This document shows, in pieces, positions 10,741 to 25,700 of a DNA stretch of 64,000 nucleotides. Position numbers and translations under genes: made by a program. Where the stretch lies: assembly GCF_037975245.1 (NCBI RefSeq), contig NC_092568.1:32272501-32336500 (forward strand). Reading direction: 5' to 3'. The notes below the pieces were generated by a model, which was not told the DNA's origin, made no database searches, and was given only the letters and a program-made list of their open reading frames with translations. Every line of letters begins with the position of its first letter. The stretch's first letter is position 1. This stretch comes from Apostichopus japonicus. Its lineage: Eukaryota; Echinodermata; Holothuroidea; Aspidochirotida; Stichopodidae.

Positions 10741-13700
10741 CTATTCTCTGGCGACGACACGAAGTGTAATCCCTTTATCTGGGCTCACTGATCTCTTCCC
10801 AAACTTAATTGGAATCTGTAGGACAATATAAGACAACAATAAACTAGTAAATCATCTAAATATGTTCCTGTCATAATTTGTTTTAGCATTCAAAGCCATG
10901 AGAATATATAATTAAAGAGCATACATTCAAAAAGTCGAACCAGATTTCCTGATTTAACTGATAGGAAGGTGTGAGCCTATCCTGTCCAAAAAGCTGCTGT
11001 CCATAAATGTTGAGGAGCATCTGCAAAACTCTGCAGCTACTTGTGACATGCTTGTTTATAACACTGTTTATACCTCAGACTGTGTAGATGTATACCTCAT
11101 GCAATAACTTCCATTTATGCATTGCTGCAGTGAACAGGCGCGTAGCCAGGGGAGGGGGGGGCGAAGGGGGCAACGGCCCCCCCTTGAGCATATTTGTTTT
11201 GTATGTTTTTATGATATCGCTAGTAATTTTAAAATAGAAAATACTTAGATGCAACTTATAAGGCCTGGAAAGTGCCATTACCAGCAAACTGGGATGCATT
11301 TTTGGCCAAAATTTTCTTGTACGCAACAAATGGTGGCGCTTCGCTTAGACAGTTTCCAATGCCGTATCTACGGCTCTGATAGTTTGCCTACAGGTTCGCT
11401 CCTCCCTTGGCAAATTCCTCACTTCAGGCCAGTTACATTTCAAATATGAACTCAGAAGGCTAACAGGTATTAGGTGTTGCTGATTGTTCATATTTCAAAC
11501 CTAACCTTGTTCTTCAGAGCCACAGTTTGCTGTCACTCTTGTGATATGTATTTGTTACATACAGGTTTTCATTCATCAGGCAATAGCTTTCCCTAAGGTT
11601 GTGAAATATCATCATTCCATACAACCTGGGGTTTACACTTCTATCAACATCGATAAAAGAGAATCTTTAATCGTGCTAGTTTCGATGATAAAATTCCACT
11701 CAGAAGATGATAAACATTTGCATTAATACCTACCTGTGTCTGTTCACAAGGCTCAAATTGAAAAGTTTGAACCATTCTGACAATCGCCATCTTCAGAACT
11801 AACAGAGCAAATCGCATCCCAATGCAGTTTCTGGGTCCTGTACCAAATGGCAGATATGCAAAGGGGTGTCTCTTCTCAGTGGCCTCCTTGGTGAATCTAT
11901 TGAAACAAAAGAAAGGATCATTAAAAACACAAAATCAGGACGGGTAAAATGATGGAGCTGTTCACCCTTTTATTTATTTCAAGCACTTCATGATCATGAA
12001 GGATGCAAATGTGTAGCCAAACTGCCAAAATTACAGACCATTGATTGTGTACTTAAAACTGGTGTATGAAGAAAGGCAGTTATGAATTCTCCATTTGGTC
12101 AGCAATTTTACAATACCTATTAGATTTCACATGATAAAAATTTCAAAATCTAAACATTTAATTCCAATATTCAAATGCATCATAACTATTTAAGCAAATG
12201 AGCAATTATGCTAACAATTTTTTTTTTACATGTGGGAAGAGCACTAAGAGTTGCTTTACAATTTTATATTGAATTGAAGTTCTTGCCAAAACCTGGACAC
12301 AATGCAACAGCTCAATCTCTTAACTGTCAAATGTCTTTTCCAATTTTCAAGAAATGGACTTTTTTATATGATTCACGGTTTGTTCGGGCTTTTTAATTAT
12401 TGATTCTACTGTAACCAAGTCCTTGAAGCAACAATTTTTGTTCAGAATTTGAGTGGAGTCAGTAATTGCCAGTTCTCTGGTTAGTTGATGAGTGACGGCA
12501 AAACCAGGTCTGTGTCATAGTTTGATCAGTTCCGATTATACAGTTTAGTTTAGTACCTTCCAAGGGTTAGAAAGACACCAGAAGCTCATTTCAAACCCTA
12601 TTCAATGCCATTGCAAGTTCATTACAAGTTCAACCTGGTTAGCCCTCGCTTGGTTTATACCTGAAAAAAAAAACAATTTTCTGGGTATCAGGTGATCTAC
12701 AAGTAAAAAAATCTGTCTTCCTTATCTTACTCCTCAAGCTCTTTAGTGAAATTTTGTTCCTGCTGCAGCTGCTTTATTAGCTAAGATTAGGAAGACAGCT
12801 TTGATTACTTCATACATCACATGTTTCTCAGGAAAATCACCGCTTTTTCTGGGTAGAAACCAAGCCAGGGGTAACCAGGTAGAACTGGAAATGATGATTG
12901 TGGATGAACGATGGTTTAATATCAAGCCATCTTTTGATGAGTGTTCAGAGAATAACGACCTGCTCCAGGGACCACCGTTGAACGTCCTCAACTGAGGCAC
13001 CAGAGTGTATCCCAGCATATGACCACTTTATGAGATACTGCGGTAAGGGAAGAAGGGCGCCATCCATCATCACCTATGAGCAGCTATAGTGAATGAATTT
13101 GATTTTATAACCATTGAAAGAACAGATCCACACACCATTTTTCAAACCAGGAATACCACATCCACATAAGACATTGTTACTCAACAGCATTGCAAAGCAG
13201 CAATTTTGAAGAACCTGGTTCCTTGTGAGGTTGTCAACCTGGAACCAAATGGTTGTGTGGCAGACATTATAACCCCTACATCATGCCTATATTTTTATTC
13301 TGTACCCTTTATATACTACTTCTATACCCAACTGAAAATCACATGACAACTGTATTACTTGAGTCATGCAAGTCCAACAGGGCTAAGGAGCAGATATCAA
13401 TGTGCAGGTTTGACACAAGTGCTTACATAGCCGGTTTTCGTAGCTGCGAAGCGCATGGCTTTACCAATCTGAGACTTAGTCGAGGGATTACATTGTTTGT
13501 TTATTTAGTTCAGTATGTTTTCTGTACTGAAACATCCTACCTCTCAGGATCAAACTTCTCTGGGTCCTCCCAATAGTCAGGGTCATAGTGTATGCCAATG
13601 ATGTTGTAGAAGATGTCCATTCCTTTCTCAAAATGAAAATCACCAACCGTAACAGAGTCCTGACAGACACGATCAGCCCTGTCAAAACAAAGAAAGTTTA

Positions 13701-16700
13701 AGAAACATTTCAGGGAATGCAAAACATGGATTGTATATGATCTTAATCCAACCTCTATGCTGAAGAATGAATTAAGTAGTATAGTAAGTCACATGATGGA
13801 CAATACTGACCAATAGGAAGGAACGATTAACTAATTCAAGTCCATTAATGTTACTATTAGATTCACTCATAGAGAAAGAAATAATATTGTCCGCATCTAC
13901 AGCGTTTGAATAATTAAAATTCATGGGTGGTTTTATTAAGGTCTGGCCTTGAGGCTATAACAAGATAAAAGAGTTTAAAAGAATGCTGGATGTTCACAGC
14001 ACACAGTATATGCAAATTTAAACTTCTGCCCATTAGTTAATTTGCAAGACACGAGGGCTGAAAATAATACTCAAACTTTATGGAAGATGACAAACGCCTT
14101 TTGGATAGCGCAACTGTCTATTATGCTGTATACAAAAGATTTGTACGAAGATGAAAAGTATAACTCTTTCATTTGTATGTATGTCAAATATCAGACAAAA
14201 GTGCAGATTGTCTATAAGGCTAGTAGGAGGGGTGGAATACGTCTTCATCAATTTAATCTTATTATGAAAAATTACGAGAAAACAAAGTGAGGGTTGCACA
14301 ACAAAGAGAGATAGAGAGAGTTCACATATGGGGGGAAAATGATCACAAAATTCACTTCTCTGACAGAAATAGAAATTCAAAAGGATGAAATAAAATTCAA
14401 AGCTAGAAACTCAGTGATGCATTTCCTCTTTAGCATTACAACATTGTCTTTTACCGTAATACAACTAAGCTAACAGCAATTACCCAACATGATGTGCTCC
14501 TGTTTCACTAATCCTGATACTGTCTATCGACTGTAGAAGTCATTTTTTATGTCAATCAGATTCACAATTTTCCCACGCAGGTTGAAAAGTGTTAAGCATA
14601 CGATGAACCAATGTACTGGTGCAGTATTTTCAATCAATTTTGTGAGGTCTGTCTTTTGTGATTCCTTAATTACAAGGTTAGTTACTAACATTGAACTCAA
14701 AAATGGAACTCAAAAGCTCTTGAATGGTGATTTGTCAATTTAATCGGCCTTAATATAAACTGAATACACAAAAATAAATTGAATGTAAGTATTCAATTCA
14801 GCGCAAATTTATTTTCTCAAACTACAATACAGATGTTTTGTTTACAAACATAAAAATAAGTACATCAAGATGGACACTAGAAAAACAATTGACTTGACTC
14901 AACTCGAGTCCATCACTTGACCCGATGCACACACTATTTAAACATTTTTTCTCTCCTTTCTTTTGGCCCCGGTGATATGACTTGATCTTAAAGTGAAGCA
15001 TCTCGTGACAACTGTGCCATTTTAATTTATACACAATACTACTTACACAATACCGGGGGGATATAATCTTAAGGTTTCACTCAAGAACTTGTCCAAGTAC
15101 TCCATCTTGTTCACTGTGTCGTAATTCACAGAGTCACGATCGGGGGCCATTTCTTGAACTTCCTGGAAAAGCTTGTCTTGCAGTTCAGGGTGTGTAGCAA
15201 GGTTGTAGGACACAAATGATAAGGCAACAGTGGTGGTTGAATAGCCAGCTAAAAAGAAGATCAGGGACTAAAAGGAAAGAAGATGAGATTTATAAATTAT
15301 TTTAATTCATAAATGAGTTTATGTCAATTCTAAATTTTGTAAAATTGTTGTCTAGTGAAATCAACCTCAAACCAGAAAAAAGCATCATAGAAAATGTTGA
15401 CTCAACTGAATGAAGATGTGAATATATATCACAGTTGTGTTATTTTTATTTTTCTATATTGGAATATCACCTGTCTTACTTACAAGTACTAAAAAAAGCT
15501 TCCAAGGAAGGGGTGTGGGAAGGGGTGTGGGAAGGGGTGTGGGAAGGGGTGTGGGAAGGGGTGTGGGAAATGGGTGTGGGAAGGGGTGTGGGAATGGTGT
15601 AGGAAAGGGTATGGGAAGGGTGTGGGAAGGAGTGGGATGTAGTGGGGAAGGAGTGAGGAAGGAGTGAGGAAGAGCAGGTGTGTGTGTGGGTTCTGCATCT
15701 CACCGTTTTAACCTCACACAAAAGAGACACATCCACCCCCCTCCCCCTGCCCCCTTGTAAAATCCTGAACCCACTCCTTATGAGGATGAAATCACCTTAA
15801 CACCATCACTCAGAATAAATGCAGCTTTACCTGAGCCATGATTTCTGCTTCAGTGAGTTCGGTCTTCCGATGAAGGCCCTTCTCCTCTCCTCCAGCAATC
15901 TCAGGCATATCTTCACTTTCAGCTGGACTGTCATCAGTCTCCTGGGCGTCTACCATCAACTGTAACACATCTACTCTCTAAAATAAAATTATGATCAAGA
16001 AATATATCATTTTTACAGATCTAAATATATGTAAAGTTAACATCAAGTTTCTTCAATTTTTTCACAAAAATGTGCACTTTCTAAATACACTGCAAAAGCT
16101 AGATGCGTAGAAATTAGAGAACTTTAGACAATGAGTAAAAATTTTGTCACTTCAAAGTCTTAAAGGATGACTTTAGGCATATAATCAAATTTGATATGAT
16201 GTAAACACTGCTATAGTCCATGTTGTATTACTATTGCACTTTTAAATTACAAGTGTGAAATGACCCTTGAAACTTCTGAGGTTCATGCATGGTCAGAGTG
16301 ACAGACCTGTTCTGAGGTTCATCAATTAAAGTGACTGGACTATATAGTCTAATACACAGAATATTATGTTAATTCCTCAGGTTCAATACAACACTCAATG
16401 GGAGAACCTATGGGCTCAAATGACATGTTTACCATGTATAACAAATTTATCAAGGACAAGTAGTGTTCAATGCCATCCTTGAGAGCTCCATGTTTACAAG
16501 CAAGTGTCACATACATGCACACACACACGCACATACGCATTACCATCCCATAGATTCCTTGTGCCCTCCGGCAAGGAATCAAACAATGGATTAACATCAA
16601 CATTTATGCCTGCACCAAGGAGCCGACAACATCATCAACATACATTTAAAGAAGTTATCCCGATACTTTAAAAGTAAATATCTTGACAAAAACTATCTTG

Positions 16701-19700
16701 AAAATTGAAATAGCTAGATATACAAACAAAAGTAGCGATCAACACTTTCTTTTTTCTTGACATATGAAGGCTAAAATTCTGCTTAAAGTCATTCTTTAAT
16801 TGCATCATAATTGCACTTATTTTGCTAAAGGCAATAAAGGCATTAACACAGGCCAAACATTACTGCTAGAGAGGAAGTAAATTTGCCTGACTTGTTTTAA
16901 CTTTATTCATCGGTCTTGTTTAATGCCGAACCACACACTACAGTAAGCGCCTCCGGCAAGGCATCAAACAATGGATTAACATCAACATTTAAGCCTGCAC
17001 CAAGGAGCCTACAACATCATCAACATACTTTTAAAGAAGTAATCCAGATGCATTAAAAGTAAATATCTTGACAAAAACTATCTTTTAAATTGAAATACTG
17101 TAGCTAGATATACAAACAAAAGTAGTGATCAACACTTTCTTTTTTCCTTGACATATGAAGGCTTAAATTCTGCTTGAAGTCATTCTTTAATTGCATCATA
17201 ATTGCACATATTTTGCTAAAAGGCAATAAAGGCATTAACACAGGCCAAACACTACTGCTAGAGAGGAATTAAATTTGCCTGACTTGTTTTAACTTTATTC
17301 ATCGGTCTTGTTTAATGCCGAACCACACACTACAGTATGTGCCAGAAGACTAGAACGATTTTGTAAATCATGAGATCTGAAGTTTGTGTTCCTTCTCACC
17401 TTGCTGGCTTTGTCATGCCTCATGTGCATTGCTTGTTGAGTAACATCCATGAAGAACTTCTTAGCTTTAGTTTGGGTAAGTCCAATTTTAAAGAAGTTAA
17501 AAATGGGAGCCACTTGGGGTAGGAATACTGGAAGTGAAAAGTGAAAAAGAGGCACTGTTACTCTTGGAACATCAGTTTTGGGAAGGGTGGTTTTAATAGA
17601 GTGGAATGGTAACATATTAACATGTCAGCTTTTCACCATTCAATGTTTTGCAACCTAAAGTTAGCTTGGAACCTCCAACAAACTGCCTTTGTGGAGATTT
17701 TGCACCCACAGGCTTAGTGGTTCAAAAATACACACATGTACTCACAAATTCCCTGCGCCCTTTGGCAAGTAACAACAGCAAAATAAATTTCTGGTCGGAA
17801 AAAGATCCCAATAAGACGTCAACATTTTACAACATTTTTCCTGAAATAGTATTCTGTTCTACAGGTTAGTATTCTGTTCTACAGGTAAGTATTTCGTGCT
17901 AATGGTTAGTATTCCGTTCTACAGGTTAGCATTCCGTTCTACATGTTAGTATTCCTTTCTAACGGTTAGTATTCCCATCTTCAGGTTCAGATTCCCTTCT
18001 ACATGTTAGTATTCTGTTCTAAAGGTTAGTATTCTGTGCTACAGGTTAGTATTCTCTCCTACATGTTAGTATTCCGTTCTAAAGGTAAGTATTCTGTTCT
18101 ACAGGTTAGTATTCTGTTCTACAGATTAGTATTCCATTCTAACGTAAGTATACCGTTCTAACAGTTAGTATTCTGTTCTACAGGTTAGTATTTCATTGTA
18201 CAGGTTAGTATTCCTTACCACAGGTTAGTATTCTGTTCTACAGGTTAGCGTTCTGTTCCACATGTTAGTATTCCGTTCTCAAGGTTAATATTCCATTCTA
18301 GCAAAGCAACTTCTTTCCTGTTTCCTTCTAATTTGTTCCCAGCCTCTCCCTTCCCACACCCACAACCCCTGGTCCGGTTAATGGTACAAAATACAATGTG
18401 ACACAAAATTGTGTTCAAACCTCTCCAGCTGATTTTCCTATTGAGTAGAATATCTTGCCTGCAGAGTCTGTTTAGGAGACCATTCTACAGAGTATACATG
18501 TACTTAATGTGATACAAAATCAGTGGTGCATATGAACATAATTTGAACCATAGAAGTAAATAACGTAATGATGCTCACATGCAATTATCACGCGAGGATT
18601 CAACAAGTTCATGTTAATTATTGCCTTTGCATGATTGACAAATGGATCGTTAGGATCTTCCTGTGAGTCGACTTGGAGGCCAAACCCTCCTTTGGCAATG
18701 CAGTCCATAGTCATGTTTCCATACATTCTGAATATAATAAGGATGGGAAATGAAAAGAGGTTTCAAAGTGACTAGAAAATGCAGATGTTTTTTTAACAAA
18801 TTATTACAGTCAACTAGCACTCGATAGAGAGCACACCTCCATCTCTCCAATTTCCAACATCTTCTCATTTTGACCTTTGACTCATTTCAGTAAGTTCCTG
18901 ATTTTGGGGATATGTTGTGTATTTGATATTCATATTGTGTGACCTTATAAAGTTTCATCAGTTCTTTGGGTTGTTAAGTGTACCATTGAATCACACATGT
19001 TTAAACATGAGAGAACTTAAACAAGTAGACAATGCATGGAGTGGCAGATGCCATATCCAAACTATTGGTATATGATGATTGATAACAATAATATCATCAC
19101 TCTCAATCACCCACCAATGTTTGAAGAAAATGAACCTCCTATAATGAGTGACCTTTGATCATATCCAGCAAGGTTGAAACCCATCGGCCTTATGGTTTAG
19201 AAGTAGTTTTTGGAATGTTCTTTTGCACAAATTTGGTAATGGTGATCTTTCACCTCCATCACATGACCTTTGACATTTTACATTAATTAATGCACTGTTG
19301 ATATGCATAGGTTTACAAAGGTTTTGAGGTTTTTCGGCATTACTCTTATTTTGGTATATACATGTAATAACGAAAATGCTGCTTACTGATTATTTGATGT
19401 TTGACCTCTGACATCATTAGTCATGAAATGGAAGCACCACATCCCATGACCATGCATACAGCCACCAAGTTTGATATCAATCGAGCCTTCGGTTAAGGAG
19501 GAGTTTGTAATAACTTTTTTGATCACATAAATTACACAAAGTACAAATGTTCACCAAGGAAGATGAACAAATCAAGATAATCATAGGTGCTAGAGAATAA
19601 ATCTATGCAAAATGAGAAGGAAAAAATAATAATTAAGGCTCACTCTAAGTCATTTATGCATAATCTATAAAGATACTGAAGAAACCAATTTTGGCATAAA

Positions 19701-22700
19701 TTGTAGAGCAAAATGATACAAGTTGTAACCATTTTGATCAACTTGAAGTGACAAAAGTTCTTTGGAGCATCTTGAATGCAAAGTCCAATACTGTACATGT
19801 ATAAAAAGTTTTCCTTGTGGTATCTGCACAGTGGGTATGAGAACTAGCCAGGGCTTTGCAGTACTGATGTAGGCACAGTGAATCTGTGACTTCACTGGCA
19901 TTTCTTATATAGTTTTTACTTTGTCTGTGTTGCATCTATTTACAATACGTTAACATTGGGATTTATGAGAGGGTGTCCAATCATAAGTACAAGCCATAAT
20001 AACTTACTCATTGACCTCAATATCTGGATTAGTGGCTACTTTAGCCTTCATGTGCTTAATGAGGGCATCACAGCTGTCATTGAGGAGAGCAGCAATCTAA
20101 ACCAAACAAAAAATAAACAAAGAACAACAATTGTACAGGGAACTGTAGTAAATACACATCTTTCGAAGAAGTATGGATAAAATCATAAAGAACTAAGAAG
20201 CTTTTATTGTATGCTCTTAATATAGCTCTTGAAGAAAAGTTCATACTCTGAACAAAGTTCTTATAGAGAACTCTCCGTGATATAGAGAATGCTAAGCAAA
20301 GACTAACATAGACTGCAGGGTGGGGTGGGGGTGGAGGGGAAGAGCTCTGATGGAGGTCCAAGTGTGATCCTATAAGCTGCAGCACTTATTTCTTGTCCTC
20401 TCACAATTGTTTTCTTAAGAGCAAAGCCAGAAAAAGGTATAAGAAATTTCTTGGGATTATTATTTCAGACCCCCCGGTGGGGGTGTCTAGTGGCAAAGTC
20501 CCAAAAGATGCCAATGTAGAGTGTGTTACAATCCCTTTGGCACTTCATACACTCCTTTTGGCATTCAAAACACCGTACAGAAAATAACAATACACTGATA
20601 CCCCCTCGTTAATGATCACTCGTGCAAAGAAAAAATATATTACACTATATACCTCCAAATGTTAATGGACCATGAACATGAAGGATCTACAATTTTGAAT
20701 TAAAATAATGAGGGAAATTGCAGGCTGTTATCGCAAAATCTTGTCCACCTTTGTTGAATATCAATCCTCCTTTCCCAGCTTCCTGTTGCTATAAAAACAG
20801 CCTGCTTCACGGAGAAAATTACATCGTTTATAAACTCAACAAAACGAAAGAAAAAAAAGAAAAGGATGAGAACCAATGCTTTGATATTAGTGTCTTACGT
20901 TCGCTTCCAACTATCTTCTCAGTTGTCTTTTACCTTACCGGTTTCATTTTGCTGGCACTAAATGCTGGTGTAATGGTGTTTCGTACTTGCTTCCATCTTG
21001 CACCTTCCAATCTAGTAAGTGCCTTATTCACAGGGTAATCATCAAATGCTTGTGGCTGAAGAAATGACATGTCACATCAGAATACAAGATTTAAACAAGA
21101 ATCAGAAAGAGAGAACACATTTCTTGCCATGTATTGACAAATAAACGACTATATTAAATACCGATATCAAATACAAACTAAACACAAGAATAGTACTCTA
21201 AAGATGTGAGCGTTTTTTTATAAAAAATTTATGTCGCAAAGTGACAGTGCATTGTAAATTGTTCCACCAAGGTAATCATCAGGCAGAATTCTGACATTTA
21301 CAGCAGTAATGACCTAGCTACAGTTGTCCTATCATGAGTTGCTGTGCAGTGCAATGTACAACACTTATAGCTGTACGTTGTGTACGACTTACAATTCTTA
21401 GTGTGTTTTATTTAAGTCAAGGACCCTAAAATAGGTAAGCAATTTAGAAAGCAAACTTGGAGTACTAGCTATCTACAGTTAAAGTTGCCTACTGGCAGGC
21501 AGTCAATATGGATCCTTTCTTTATTGTTTTGAGAATAACATCAGTTGAAGTTGACAGGTTTTGCACCCAAAGTGAGCTTGGAGGAAATATTTGTTCTGTC
21601 ACAGAAGCACACTGAACAATTTCTATTTATGGTTTTTCTTCATGATTTTCATCCAATTTCCTACTTCAAACTTGGAGTTCATCTCAATATGCACACAACT
21701 AAGTTGTTGGCACATAGTTAACATCAAATCTCCTTTGGGTAAAGGTGGAACTCCAATCCAAGGTCATGACAATAAAATGAAAAATAGAGTAAAACAACAT
21801 ATTTTGTTGTCAGTATGCAACTATGATATCCCATCTGTCTTTTTGCTTTTAATTTCACTTTATGGTACAAAATGTGAAAATTTCAATTGTCAATAGCTCA
21901 GTAAGAACATGAAGAAATTTCTGCAAATTTCACCGGGATGCTTTAGAATACGTTCCTCTTGAATGAGTCACAAATTAATTTTTCTCTGAACCATTTGTTT
22001 CAGAGGCAAAATACTTCACAGGAAAATCTGTTTGGTCTGATTATAAACTGAAAAGATAAAGCAACATAAACCTTAAATAAACATATATAACCAAGAGCCT
22101 TGTATCCTAGATACGAAGGGTGAGACAAATACAAACATTTCAAGCTGGATTAACTTAAATACCAACAACTCTGTCAATGAATAGCTTGAACAAATAAAAC
22201 TGGCTCACAGAAGTAAACGTTTGAAACTGATATCCGTGATAACGTGGGACGAAGGCCATGTTCCCATTTGTCTCTAGCTACTAACAGTAGCAGTATAACA
22301 ATCTGTGTGTAGGGACGTTGTAATGTGTATGCTTGATATTACAGCTCTGTACTGTATAGCCATTTCATCGTTATAGTCTGATCAAAATGAACAGATCATG
22401 AAATATTGTGTTTAAAGTTTCACTCAAGTGAAGATTTTAAATTGACATCCTTGGCTTGATAAGTCCATGCATGCTAGTTTCTTTGACCTTTTTGTAAACC
22501 AAGTGTTAAATTAGTTAACATTGAAATGAAATGAAAAGACTGTTTTTCTTGATAACATAATGGCATCTTACCCGACGATTGTGAAAACTAGAAAACTTCC
22601 GGACAAGGATTTCTTTCAAGATGTCTGCATCGCCAATAACAACAACGGGTGAACTACCAAGTAACATCCTGTAGAAAGAAGAGATGACCAAAATTCAGAC

Positions 22701-25700
22701 TGATTTAAGAGGGTAGGGGAGGGGTGGGGGGGTGAATAGATTTAGTTTTAGGTGTGAAGCAGACCAATTAAAGCAACTTCCCTATCTGCAGAACTTACAT
22801 TTTTGCTTATATTCATGGATCATCTGGTGTCAGAAGAGATCCCATTTAGCAGGTACAAACCCCATCACAATATCTTGTATTATAAGCATTTTACAAGTGT
22901 AGATAAACCTATGTTGTTTGCAAGCAACATATTTTTGCCAGATTAATTGTTGCTTTATTGCCCCAGGAAAGATGGGCATGTGTTGCCATCATGCCACATG
23001 ATTTCAAAAAAATTGTCTTTACATTTTTGTTTAACATAATTTGTTGGTTTGATAATCTCCCTGAAATGAGACAAGTTTTTGGATTATTCTCTATGTTCTG
23101 AAATCAATGCTTCATCAAAAGAAATTGAGTTTCATTCAATTCTTTTGCCCTAAATAATCTCACTCGCTCTGCTGTTGCCAGGTACAATGCATCATCAGTT
23201 TAAACTTCCTATCTTCGGGATTAAAGATGCTTATCAAGATGTGATTTAGTGCAGCTAATTTACAGCATTTGCTTTTCAAAGTTACCTTGAGCTTTGATGA
23301 GAACTTTGATAATGATGAGTACATTTAATTGCGCAGCACTACGTAATCAAACCTATGGCTGCACTGTAGAGTGCACCGCTGTAAGATAAGGTGACCAGAC
23401 GTCATACATTTCCAGGGATGTACAGTCCCCTGATTACATCAACATCGTCAACAAGTCCCCTGATTTATTGGAAACAAATATGGTCAGCTTACAATATGAC
23501 CTTGCACAGGCTGCATACCAGTGCATCAGTTGGGACCACAAACAATACCATGCAGGATACTGTACAGTAAAACTATTGCAAAGGTGCTTCATCTGACATG
23601 CTCCAATATAAACCAATATCCCTAAAGATGTTGGGAGTAAATCCATGTGAATACCCCTGAGGCATACTAAATGACACTTAGGCAACCATAGTCATCCATG
23701 TCTATAATGAAAGATCACACTTTGGAAGACACATTGCATGCTGTGTATAATTCTACTTCAAGGAGTGTGTCAACACTGAAGTTGACATGCCATTGGCTCA
23801 ACGGGAAAAGGGACAACATACAGAGGAAAGTTGCACAAGAAGCACAAGACTAGAAAACCAAACTACAATTGCTACAGACTGACTTACCCAAATATTTTAC
23901 CATGTTGCTTAGCCGACCGATGAATAAACTCTGTGAAACCCTAAAATAGGAAAAATTGCAAAATAATATTTTGTGAGTTTCTCTCTCGCAATATTTCATG
24001 GGAACTAATGTCATCATGAACCATGTCATCCTAAATTCAATGATGACATCATTTTACAAGTTGTAGTTTGAAATGTGTTTTCTTTTCTTTTTACCAGCAA
24101 GCAAGACTCTTCTAGGTTCAAGCATGAAAGACAGAAGCAAATCAGATCCTACAAATTAATGAATCTATATTTTTTATACTAACTCAGATATTTACTTGAG
24201 CATCTAATTCACTGATTCACTTTCAGAGAGAACAAAAAAGTTTAAATATGATCCTAAGGGATTTAGAACCACTGTTGTTTACCAGTCACATCATTTTGAG
24301 TCCACAGGTCGAGTCAAGTCATTGACAGTGAATTTCGTGACTCGATGGATTCTTTGACTCCAGTCACTATTTTTTTTAAGAGGTAATTAATTTTTTTTTT
24401 AAACATAGACTTCCTTCATTTTTTGAAATTGAGTGACTAAAAGTTATCGCTCATTTAATATACAACGATGTTCAAAAGGTTTCTTTACAATTTGACAAAT
24501 GCATGCTATATGCCAAAGCTCCAGGTGCAGTTGTTTTGGAGAGCTTAAACACCTCTTCAGAAAATGTGGTTTTCATTCAGTTTACACAATGGATATGTCG
24601 TTGACAATTAATGCATTTAACTCGGGCTACACATGCCACATTTGATGCAAGAATAGCTCTCTTTGGAAGAAAAATCCTTGCTTAGGTCTGTACACATTTC
24701 ATTCGACATTAAACACAGAAATATAACTATACTCCTTGTAACAATGCCTACTGATGTACCCCAATAACGATGCCACACATACCCCTGATATGAACTTGTG
24801 GTAATGTCCAAGGAATGGCAAGATGGTATCACATGGTATACCCCTTTGCTTAAAGTATGATTTCCTCCAGTAATCATAGCTTAAAAGAAAGAAAAAGAGA
24901 GACAAGTTCAATCATAATGGTGACATATTACATGATCAATGACATTATTAAGAGAGACCAATTATGCAATATTCTTTAGACCATTTCAAGCCAAATGAAT
25001 GTGCGAATGAAGGGATTAAAGTGTGAAATAGTCAGTGAAATATTGAGTCTGCTGTTGAGATTGCAAGCTCTCCAATGAAACATGATTTGATTTTGCTTTG
25101 AAAGTTTCAATATATCCAAATACTGAGCAAACTGATAAACAAAGTTATTAACCCAGGTTGTAAAGTTCATCATGCTATGGCCAAGAAATGTGTATTATTG
25201 CAAGACTAGTGGTTAAGTCACACTGTACGCTTAAGATGATAAAGCTCTATGTACAGTAAATCATGATCCCTCAGTCACTCCTCGAAAGAAATTTGCAGTT
25301 ATTTTATTTATGACGCTTAAGCGACCACAATTGCTTATTTGATTACAACTTTCACGTCGAGTGGCTTCCAACTGAACATTTTTAACTCAAATTTGGAATC
25401 TTTTCAATTTAGAAAGTGATTTCAGATGGGAAAATCGTAGATTGCTCCTGGATGACAAAGCCACCTTACTATGACCCGGCCAGGGATCGAACCCTGAACC
25501 TCCTGGTTGCTAAGCCTCATTGCTTCAAATGCCACCGCCTTAATTCACTCGACCACAGCACCGGTATTTAGACCTCAATATACAACATAGGTTACACTAT
25601 AAACAATTCTTGCTAAACTTAATACAGTCATGGATTCAACTTCAAGTAATGATTGGAGGGTAGATCTTTGTGTCACTAGAATGGCTTGCTTTGTTACATA

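Noticed and set aside
11135-11185. hAT-type element in gene A intron 12
   Set aside because: Only one GCGTAGCCAGGGG-like end and a G/C-run palindrome; no partner end found within the intron.
15437-15736. Gly/Val-rich plus-strand and Ser/His/Pro-rich minus-strand frames
   Set aside because: Translations of the GGTGTGGGAAGG minisatellite inside a P450 intron.
17856-18298. Regularly spaced 20-bp array as a CRISPR
   Set aside because: Eukaryotic intron; units are head-to-tail without unique spacers.
25435-25563. Functional tRNA-Ser or tRNA-Leu gene
   Set aside because: A and B boxes are present but acceptor-stem pairing is poor and the flanks look like repeat DNA, so listed as SINE or pseudogene.
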